Assembly (NCBI GenBank): GCA_964355525.1
Contig: CAYHDY010000037.1
Span: 1 to 10,566 of the forward strand
Length of the DNA stretch: 10,566 nucleotides
Direction: 5' to 3'
From: XYB2-FULL-45-11 sp964355525
Lineage (GTDB): Bacteria; Patescibacteriota; Patescibacteriia; UBA9934; GWF2-40-263
The position numbers were made by a program, and so were the translations under genes. Numbering within the stretch: the first letter of the stretch is position 1; each line of letters starts with the position of its first letter. Below the pieces are notes generated by a model that was not told where the DNA came from, ran no database searches, and worked only from the letters and a program-made list of their open reading frames with translations. This document shows positions 1-5,613 of this stretch, one piece after another.

Positions 1-1238
1 ACGATTTCTTTTCGTTGCGCTTCCGGAAGGCCTTTTTTTGCATACGCCTGTTCAACCTGATATTCCAATTTTTCGAAAATATTTTCCGGCGTAAATATTT
101 GACCATCCACCGTCACAGGACCTGTGATCTTTAACAGATCGGAAGCAAACGTAGGAGTAAACGCAATGACCCCATCAATTTTTTCCGCAGATGGAACATG
201 CGCACGAACATCCGGAGCAAGAGCATCCGATTCTCGCGTAAACGTCTCGATGAATTTTTGCGCGCTCACTCCGAAATCCGGCGACCAGTTTGCATCGCGA
301 AAAAACCAGAGCGGAGTTTCATTATATTTTTGAAGCGGATACGGCGCCGGTTCTTTTACAATTTGAGCAGACGCACGATCAAGGGCGTACACGTCCGCTG
401 TTTTTATTGACTCAATATTTCCTTTGGAAACCGTCATGATCCCATAATTTCCTGCGAATCCTCCGGCCGGTCTTAATTCCGCGTTGTTCAAAAACAAAAT
501 CAAATGATGATTGATTCCATCCATTCCGGAAAATGCGGGGATTACATTCGCAAACCGACTGACGCGATCCAATGTTTCTTGCGTTTGAATAAGTTCTTCA
601 CGCGTTTTTTCCATCACGCTCGAAAACGACCCTAATGTTTCTCGCGCCGCGAGATCATCCAGTTCTATACGAGCAAGAGCAAGTCGATTCGAGATAAGGG
701 CAAATTGACCAGCCGCTGTTTGCAATCGGGCAAGGACGATCCGTTTTGTTTCCGGAGGTAAATCAGAAAACGTAATCTGGGGAGAAAGTCCGGCCGCAAC
801 ATTCGTCAAATAATCTTCATTCAATCCCGAAAGCTGAAGAACATTCGTTCCAATCTCACTCACTGTTTTTAAGGCGATGACAACATCGTCTCCCGCAAGA
901 ATCAATCCTTCCGCTTGCTTAAGAGGTGTCCCGATGAACGGAAGAACATGTCCTGTTGCGAGAATGGGGAAAAATCGTTTTGCTTGTCGAAAGGAAGCGT
1001 TGGCATGATCAAGCGATTCATTTGCTTTTTGAAAATGGAAAAGCAAAACATCCGCTTTCGCAGAACGAAGTGATTGAATTCCGTCTGTTGCATTTGCAAA
1101 AACTTCGAGGACGGCGAGACCGAACACAATCACCCATACACAAAATACAAGAATTCCCCAAAACAAAATCTTCCGCAAAACAAGCTGGCGTGATCGTCGT
1201 GCGTGAATGGAAGGAAAAAAAGAAGAATCGTGTGACAC
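1..1238 (-). CDS. DUF4012 family membrane-anchored protein (3' end outside window)
   Basis: The reading frame is open from 1238 to the window edge, giving 412 residues without the C-terminus. Residues 1-22 are basic and cytoplasmic, 23-46 form one membrane helix (ILFWGILVFCVWVIVFG), and the rest should lie outside the membrane. Residues about 60-240 are helical. From about 245 comes the DUF4012 signature FLNNAELRPAGGFAGNYG, followed by the conserved ETPLWFFRDANWSPDFGVSAQ and DGVIAFTP blocks. The biochemical role of DUF4012 is unknown; in my knowledge of the family it recurs in CPR and actinobacterial genomes near polysaccharide genes, which fits the two glycosyltransferases just upstream. I chose GTG at 1238, 28 bp after the preceding stop. 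An in-frame TTG at 1277 would overlap that stop; no in-frame ATG exists upstream. The family call is firm, the start is not. Confidence 0.88.
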   Translation of the reverse strand, partial: MSHDSSFFPSIHARRSRQLVLRKILFWGILVFCVWVIVFGLAVLEVFANATDGIQSLRSAKADVLLFHFQKANESLDHANASFRQAKRFFPILATGHVLPFIGTPLKQAEGLILAGDDVVIALKTVSEIGTNVLQLSGLNEDYLTNVAAGLSPQITFSDLPPETKRIVLARLQTAAGQFALISNRLALARIELDDLAARETLGSFSSVMEKTREELIQTQETLDRVSRFANVIPAFSGMDGINHHLILFLNNAELRPAGGFAGNYGIMTVSKGNIESIKTADVYALDRASAQIVKEPAPYPLQKYNETPLWFFRDANWSPDFGVSAQKFIETFTRESDALAPDVRAHVPSAEKIDGVIAFTPTFASDLLKITGPVTVDGQIFTPENIFEKLEYQVEQAYAKKGLPEAQRKEI

Positions 1239-1246
1239 ATGGAGAC

Positions 1247-1252
1247 AGTATA
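1247..1252 (-). promoter_or_regulatory. Candidate -10 box before the DUF4012 gene
   Basis: TATACT reads on the minus strand nine bases before the GTG start. Initiation about seven bases downstream would give an almost leaderless transcript. The only -35-like hexamer is TTGCGA at 1272-1277, with a long 19-bp spacer, so this is a weak call. The gene may simply be co-transcribed with the glycosyltransferase. Confidence 0.3.
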
Positions 1253-1266
1253 GCGCATTTAGGATT

Positions 1267-2316
1267 TTATTTCGCAAACTGTTTGCGAATCTGATATCCC
1301 GAAATCTGTTTTGTTTTCCTGATAAACTTCCTTTTTTTCCACATACGAGGAATTAATCCGATTGCCTGCGGAATCGCCCGTCTATTTGATCCTTGAAAAA
1401 GTGTCGCGAAGCATCGCAAACTCTCTATAAGAACGAGACGCGGAAAGGAAACAATAAACGAGACGAAATCGAGATGCTTCAATAAAATCAACCATTGATT
1501 ACGTGTCGCATAAAAATGACTTCGTTTTGATTGATTCTTTCGGGTTTGAAAACGGGCGAACCATCCCGTTTTTTCTTCGTCATACATTCCACGATGATGA
1601 TACGCGACGGCTCGCGGTTCATACCACGCGGACAGACCAATTCCTTGCATACGCCAAGCAACATCCACATCTTCTTTTTCTGTAAAAAAATCTTGATCAA
1701 AAAACTCATCCTGATATCGGATCGCTTGCAAAGCACGCGCCCGATAGGCGACAAGAGATCCTCCGATCCCAAAAACTTCTCCCGCTTCATCAAATTGACC
1801 TTCATCCAACATTCCGGCTCCGCGATCTACGCAAAGAAAATTTTTCTGCAATTGCAACCCAACCGAATCGATACGATCCGAACGTACCGTGGTTTTCAAC
1901 GCTTCATCGGAAACACCGTCTCCATATGCACGTAAGACTTTCCCTCCAAACATTCCATAGGACTCCTTCCCTTCCGTTGTTCGGACAAGTTCTTCCAAAT
2001 AGGTAGGTGTCAAAAAAATATTCGGGTTCATGATCAAAATCAACTGATTCTCCAAATCCTGTTCATCCCGATGTTCGATCACATAACGGATCCCTTGATT
2101 GTGCGCGCCGCAAAAACCGAGATTGCGCACATTCCGCAGACACATGACCGAAGGAAATTGTTCTTTGAGAAATTCCGCGACTCCATCCGTTGAACCGTTA
2201 TCGATCACGAGTACCGTAAAATCCGTAAACGTTTGTTTAAAAATCGAATCCAAAAGATCCGGAAGAAACGGCATGGAATTCCATGAAACAATGTGAATCG
2301 ATATTTGCGGGGACAT
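1267..2316 (-). CDS. GT2 family glycosyltransferase (rhamnosyltransferase-like)
   Basis: This 349-residue GT-A fold protein should transfer a sugar from a nucleotide-sugar onto a glycan or lipid-linked acceptor at the inner face of the membrane. The N-terminus ISIHIVSWNS and the VIDNGSTDG loop (D39, then D44 G45) bind the nucleotide. The acceptor-side motif EKEDVDVAWRMQGIG (E215, D216) holds the probable catalytic base and matches the rhamnosyltransferase/WcaE-like branch of GT2. Residues 270-300 resemble the usual C-terminal amphipathic section (FYATRNQWLILLKH). The metal-site motif normally NPD reads N97-P98-N99 here. Its ATG lies 11 bp after the stop of the membrane glycosyltransferase, so they are co-transcribed. 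No Shine-Dalgarno precedes it. The sugar donor cannot be told from sequence. Family call strong. Confidence 0.93.
   Translation of the reverse strand: MSPQISIHIVSWNSMPFLPDLLDSIFKQTFTDFTVLVIDNGSTDGVAEFLKEQFPSVMCLRNVRNLGFCGAHNQGIRYVIEHRDEQDLENQLILIMNPNIFLTPTYLEELVRTTEGKESYGMFGGKVLRAYGDGVSDEALKTTVRSDRIDSVGLQLQKNFLCVDRGAGMLDEGQFDEAGEVFGIGGSLVAYRARALQAIRYQDEFFDQDFFTEKEDVDVAWRMQGIGLSAWYEPRAVAYHHRGMYDEEKTGWFARFQTRKNQSKRSHFYATRNQWLILLKHLDFVSFIVSFPRLVLIESLRCFATLFQGSNRRAIPQAIGLIPRMWKKRKFIRKTKQISGYQIRKQFAK
1271..1289. repeat. Perfect 19-nt inverted repeat at the glycosyltransferase 3' end
   Basis: TTCGCAAAC, a central T, then GTTTGCGAA: nine perfect base pairs around one base. It covers the last codons of the glycosyltransferase gene (encoding RKQFA) and sits just upstream of the candidate -10 of the DUF4012 gene. 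With a one-base centre it is better suited to be a protein-binding DNA site than an RNA hairpin. No bound factor is known. Confidence 0.5.
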
Positions 2317-2327
2317 AACGGAACAAC

Positions 2328-3815
2328 TTATTTTCCTCGCTGTTTTCTTGTCACTTCAAATCCCAAATAATTTCCAATCATCAAACGTGTCTGTGCATCG
2401 ATCGCTGGAAACGAACCGAATAAAATAAACGTGATCGGCAACAATCCCCATTGCAAAATCATGATGAGCCATGTGTAGGGACGTACTTTTTCTGGACGGC
2501 GCGGAAGAAGCGTGAGGGACATCGATGCAGAAAGAAACATCCCGATCATGGCGAGCTGCATGATTTGTTCAAGCGTAAACGGTGCAGCTTGCGTGATGGC
2601 GTTTGTGTTCCCTTTTGCAACCCAAAGCGGCAACCAACCGAGCATAAACATAATAATCGGCGCCGTCGCCCATGTGTACATTCCTTCGATGTGATTAAAG
2701 ATGTACTGAAACTTTTTTCGTTTTGGAATCGTCTTGTCGCGTCTGAATCCATCGATCAAGTACGGCAAATGTTCAACGCCCCACGCCCAACGACGCATTT
2801 GACGATACAGTCCGACCAAAGACTCACGATATGTGGATCCCGTAACAGCATCCATGGAAACCGGAAGAAACATCGGCGTTACGCGATACTCTCCGTGATA
2901 GTGCAAAAACGCTTGCATGAAAATACGGGAATCCTCGCTCACGATATCTTTTTGCCAGAAACGAACATCTCGCAACATTTTCCACGGCATCGAATGCGAA
3001 GAGAACGTCCAAAGTCTCTCGGAACGTGCAAGTTCTCCAAACAACCAGAACGTCGTTCCAAATGCACCGACTCGAACGGGAGCAGAAGCTGTCCAGATAT
3101 TGTTTGAAAAAAGAGCGACGGGTTGATACGAACTATGCGTTGGATTTTCCACGGTGCAATAGAGATACGTCAAATACGAAAAGTAATGTTCATGTGCAAT
3201 CGTGTCGACATCAAATGCCGACGCCACAATCTTTTCATCAGACAATTCCGGAAATTCTTTTTTCAAAGCCTCCTCAACGCGATGACCCATCCAATTCAAA
3301 TTCGAACCTTTTCCCGGGATCTCATCTGGAAGTCCTTTTGGATGAACCGTGAAAATCATTTTTTTGAAAACGGTTTCATACTTTTCTTGCACACGTTTTA
3401 CAATCCCATCGAACTGTTCTCTATCTCCTTCTTCCCCGCCGAGGGCGATGATCATCCGATCACAAGGAAACGAATTATTCTTTAACGATTCGAGAGTTGT
3501 TGCAATGATGTCATAGGATTCTTTGTACGTCGGCAAAAAAATCACATGAACAATCTCTTTGCTTTTCTCGATCGATGATAATTTATCCCGCCAATTCACT
3601 TTGATCGCACGATGATATTTCACCCACGCAAGAATAATGAAAATGTTAAAATAGATTACGCGATAGAGCCACAGCAAATCGAAAACGATGATGAAAATAA
3701 TGACCCAAAGCGGTTGGATAAACGAAAACAAAAGGGCACACACAAATGTTCCCCAGACCAACAGGCCGGGGAACATCTCCCAAAATCGCAATTGTCCGTA
3801 ATGATATCGTTCCAT
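2328..3815 (-). CDS. Membrane-bound GT2 glycosyltransferase with D, DxD, ED and QxxRW motifs
   Basis: The 495-residue protein has the layout of processive, cellulose-synthase-like GT2 enzymes, which polymerise or extend a sugar chain at the cytoplasmic face while passing it through their own membrane helices. Two helices (about 15-34 and 36-65) precede the catalytic domain. The GT-A domain starts at VIFLPTYKES (92-100). FDVDT (D202, D204) is the DxD metal site, SED (293-295) carries the catalytic acid/base position, and QMRRW (339-343) is the QxxRW acceptor-channel motif. Further helices lie at about 382-400, 415-436 and 448-470. It starts only 2 bp after the stop of the upstream MscS-like gene, implying tight coupling. 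Substrate unknown. Possible roles are exopolysaccharide, capsule-like glycan or a glycolipid; nothing in the sequence decides between them. Confidence 0.92.
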   Translation of the reverse strand: MERYHYGQLRFWEMFPGLLVWGTFVCALLFSFIQPLWVIIFIIVFDLLWLYRVIYFNIFIILAWVKYHRAIKVNWRDKLSSIEKSKEIVHVIFLPTYKESYDIIATTLESLKNNSFPCDRMIIALGGEEGDREQFDGIVKRVQEKYETVFKKMIFTVHPKGLPDEIPGKGSNLNWMGHRVEEALKKEFPELSDEKIVASAFDVDTIAHEHYFSYLTYLYCTVENPTHSSYQPVALFSNNIWTASAPVRVGAFGTTFWLFGELARSERLWTFSSHSMPWKMLRDVRFWQKDIVSEDSRIFMQAFLHYHGEYRVTPMFLPVSMDAVTGSTYRESLVGLYRQMRRWAWGVEHLPYLIDGFRRDKTIPKRKKFQYIFNHIEGMYTWATAPIIMFMLGWLPLWVAKGNTNAITQAAPFTLEQIMQLAMIGMFLSASMSLTLLPRRPEKVRPYTWLIMILQWGLLPITFILFGSFPAIDAQTRLMIGNYLGFEVTRKQRGK

Positions 3816-3817
3816 TT

Positions 3818-4498
3818 TTATCGTTCAGATGAAATATCTTTCTTCAGACGCGTGAGAAAATGCGCAGCATGTTCTTTTCCTCCAAGTCCAAACGCAAGTC
3901 CTCCCGCAAGAGCGAGCATAAACACCAATCCGGTAAACAAAACGCGAATAAGATCCGGAGCGATTTGCAATTGAACAAGGGCTGCCATGAAACTAAAAAT
4001 CAGAATGGCCCATTTGGAGAGACCGGAAAGAAAATGTGCAGAGGCAAGATGCGCCGCCTCAACCGCAGAACGCACGACATTCTGAACAAAATTTCCCAGC
4101 AAAATTCCTGCAAGAAGAATAATGACAGCGATGATCACGTTTGGAATGAACAAAACGACTTGTTTCAAATAGTCTGTCACTTCTTTCCATCCCAAAATGT
4201 CCGTTGCTGCGATAAGCGAAACAATGATGAAAAACCATTTAACAATCCAACCGAACAAGGAGCCAATGTGCAATCGAATGCCTGCGCGTTCAAATTGAGA
4301 TTTGATTTCCAACTTCTGCGCAAAATCGTCAATATGTAAAAGTGCAATGATCTGTTTCACGACACGTTGCAACACAAGTGCAACAATAACTCCGATGACG
4401 AAAACAATGGCGGCTCCGATTACATTTGGGACATACGCGATGATCGTATGCCATAATTCCAAAAGCGGACCTTGCAAAACATCCGTTGCGATATTCAT
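3818..4498 (-). CDS. MscS-like transmembrane protein, TM region only (conserved TM helix family)
   Basis: The 226 residues are almost entirely membrane helices: about 22-46, 80-100, 112-140, 160-178 and 185-206. Two related units, YVPNVIGAAIVFVIGVIVA (22-40) and FIPNVIIAVIILLAGILLG (117-135), match the conserved TM helix repeat (Pfam TM_helix, PF05552) found in mechanosensitive-channel relatives. The last helix, LALAGGLAFGLGGKEHAA, resembles the pore helix of MscS-type channels with its Gly/Ala pattern. The protein stops about 16 residues later, so the cytoplasmic beta and alpha/beta vestibule of classical MscS is absent. It may form a simplified tension-sensitive pore or a non-channel scaffold. 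It lies 43 bp behind the TsaB-like gene and 2 bp before the membrane glycosyltransferase, which suggests it is made with the envelope genes. Confidence 0.82.
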   Translation of the reverse strand: MNIATDVLQGPLLELWHTIIAYVPNVIGAAIVFVIGVIVALVLQRVVKQIIALLHIDDFAQKLEIKSQFERAGIRLHIGSLFGWIVKWFFIIVSLIAATDILGWKEVTDYLKQVVLFIPNVIIAVIILLAGILLGNFVQNVVRSAVEAAHLASAHFLSGLSKWAILIFSFMAALVQLQIAPDLIRVLFTGLVFMLALAGGLAFGLGGKEHAAHFLTRLKKDISSER

Positions 4499-4531
4499 AA
4501 AATGTGCTTAATGAATAAAACGATTACTCGT

Positions 4532-4540
4532 AGTATAACA
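4532..4540 (-). promoter_or_regulatory. Extended -10 promoter candidate before the MscS-like gene
   Basis: TGTTATACT on the minus strand is an extended -10 (TGn plus TATACT). It begins one base after the TAA of the TsaB-like gene and leaves a leader of about 27 nt before the ATG at 4498. No good -35 is visible, as expected for extended -10 promoters. It could let the membrane and glycosyltransferase genes be expressed apart from the regulator and TsaB-like gene. Confidence 0.5.
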
Positions 4541-4541
4541 C

Positions 4542-4937
4542 TTACGGTTTTGCCTGCGTGATCATCGGCGGACGATCATACAACGGCAGAACAAAAGGGG
4601 ATTCTTTTGTTGGGAGATCTCGGATTCCTTCAAGCAATTGTGAGAACGATTGTTTTTCCGGATTCGGAAGAGAAATCACAGGAATATTTTGCGTAAAGGC
4701 GATTGTATTTACGATTGTGACACTCACACGACTGGCCGTAAACGATCCGGGACCCGGTACGACGAAAATACGCTTTATTTTTTCGAGAGAAATCTGATGT
4801 TTTGAGAAAAAAGTCTCAATCGTTTGAAGATACTGTTCCGGAGCAATGGAAAACGATTCTTCGAAAATCTCCCCGTGTTCGTTTCTGTACCCAAGTGACA
4901 TCTCTCCGATGTCTTGTGCAGCAATCAAAAAATCCAT
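4542..4937 (-). CDS. tsaB: Compact TsaB-like protein (t6A37 tRNA modification partner)
   Basis: TsaB is the inactive ASKHA-fold partner that scaffolds TsaD in making the N6-threonylcarbamoyl group on A37 of ANN-decoding tRNAs. The diagnostic block is VVPGPGSFTASRVSVTIVNT (59-78), corresponding to the family motif GPGSFTGLRIG, followed by the expected strand NIPVISL (84-90). The protein is only 131 residues, against about 220 or more usual for TsaB. The tail PLYDRPPMITQ (118-128) resembles the C-terminal PLYLRxP tail of full-length TsaB, so the second lobe seems removed from the middle rather than lost by a late stop. No frameshift is visible. The ATG lies 3 bp after the regulator's stop, so the two are one transcript. 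The N-terminal phosphate loop (FLIAAQDIGEM) is divergent. TsaB identity is likely; activity in t6A synthesis is inferred. Confidence 0.68.
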   Translation of the reverse strand: MDFLIAAQDIGEMSLGYRNEHGEIFEESFSIAPEQYLQTIETFFSKHQISLEKIKRIFVVPGPGSFTASRVSVTIVNTIAFTQNIPVISLPNPEKQSFSQLLEGIRDLPTKESPFVLPLYDRPPMITQAKP

Positions 4938-4940
4938 ACG

Positions 4941-5543
4941 TTAAACACGATCAATCATCACAACCTTTTCCGCATTCAAAATGGAAGAAAGAAAGCGGTC
5001 GGCAACTTGGCGACGATCACGAAACTCATCTTTCGGCATCAAGGTGTAATTGATTTCGTAGGGAATTTCCAATTCAAATTTTTTGATCATCTCCTCAAGC
5101 AAAGATTGTTTAATGTCTCCAACGATCAAAATATCGGTCGGAATTTCTTTTGCATCCACAAAGCGACCTGTGAACGCAAAATAATAAATACTCCCCTTCC
5201 CATCGATCTCCTGCACAAGATTTTGTTTCAGAAGAATTTGTACTTTTTGAAACAGCGAACGCAAATCATCAAACAAAATAAAATCCGTATTCGCGGTGTA
5301 AAATTTTTTCTTTTCCGAAAGAGCCGTCGATGTCCGCACGCGATCCGATTGTTTTTCCAAAATCAACCCCATATCAATCAAATTTTTCAACTCGCGCCGA
5401 ACCGAATTCAATTGGGCATCAATGCGACGTGTCAGTTCACGCACATAAAACAGCTCTTTTGGTTGTTGCAAAAAAAGACTCATTAACCGAGCCCGTGTTT
5501 TTGAACCAAACATCTGTTCAATGTTGAAGATTTGTTTTTCCAT
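4941..5543 (-). CDS. Winged-helix regulator with nucleotidyltransferase-like C-terminal domain
   Basis: Residues about 5-65 form a winged helix: an SKTRARLMSLFL helix, then LTRRIDAQLNSVRRELKNL as helix-turn-recognition helix, then a short wing before KKFYTAN. Residues about 95-200 resemble the MNT nucleotidyltransferase fold in a degraded form. YFAFTGRF and PTDILIVGD stand where active enzymes have GSxxxG and DxD, so catalysis is doubtful. The arrangement recurs in CPR genomes as an uncharacterised transcriptional regulator. I chose ATG at 5543 (200 residues, MEKQIFNIEQMFGSK); an in-frame ATG at 5588 would add 15 unconserved-looking residues and lie inside the divergent promoter. The gene is divergent from the pseudo-PP2C/propeller gene, and its product may bind the shared 70-bp region. 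That regulatory role is inferred. Confidence 0.78.
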   Translation of the reverse strand: MEKQIFNIEQMFGSKTRARLMSLFLQQPKELFYVRELTRRIDAQLNSVRRELKNLIDMGLILEKQSDRVRTSTALSEKKKFYTANTDFILFDDLRSLFQKVQILLKQNLVQEIDGKGSIYYFAFTGRFVDAKEIPTDILIVGDIKQSLLEEMIKKFELEIPYEINYTLMPKDEFRDRRQVADRFLSSILNAEKVVMIDRV

Positions 5544-5552
5544 ACAATTCGG

Positions 5553-5580
5553 TTGCACCAAGCGTGTATCCAGGTATAAT
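5553..5580 (+). promoter_or_regulatory. Sigma-70-type promoter for the pseudo-PP2C/propeller operon
   Basis: TTGCAC (5553-5558) and a perfect TATAAT (5575-5580) are separated by 16 bp. Initiation would fall near 5587, leaving a leader of about 26 nt before the ATG at 5614. This placement is the main reason for rejecting the longer open frame beginning at 5521. Confidence 0.78.
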
Positions 5581-5586
5581 GTACAC
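5564..5586. promoter_or_regulatory. Dyad overlapping the -10 box, possible operator
   Basis: GTGTA at 5564-5568 and TACAC at 5582-5586 are inverted around 13 bases that include the TATAAT box. A dimer bound here would block RNA polymerase. The adjacent divergent winged-helix gene is the natural candidate to bind it. The arms are short, so this is a suggestion. Confidence 0.35.
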
Positions 5587-5613
5587 AATCATCATCCCGA
5601 ACGCAACGATCGT

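Noticed and set aside
1130..1240. ATG at 1240 as the DUF4012 start
   Set aside because: It is in another frame and meets a TGA after 36 codons; the DUF4012 frame begins with GTG at 1238.
2272..2285. Perfect 14-nt palindrome CATGGAATTCCATG
   Set aside because: It is coding sequence for the WNSMP stretch at the glycosyltransferase start. A seven-pair palindrome is expected about once by chance in a window this long.
2451..3107. Long open frame on the plus strand opposite the membrane glycosyltransferase
   Set aside because: Its translation shows no family motif and is rich in His, Arg, Ser and Cys without structure, while the minus frame carries the whole set of GT2 motifs.
5544..5588. Longer N-terminus of the winged-helix regulator from ATG 5588
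   Set aside because: It adds 15 residues with no domain character and lies within the divergent promoter. ATG 5543 starts directly at the conserved helix.
5521..5613. Upstream extension of the propeller gene to an ATG at 5521
   Set aside because: The extension contains the promoter and its -10 box and would start inside the divergent regulator gene. ATG 5614 lies 26 nt after the predicted transcript start.
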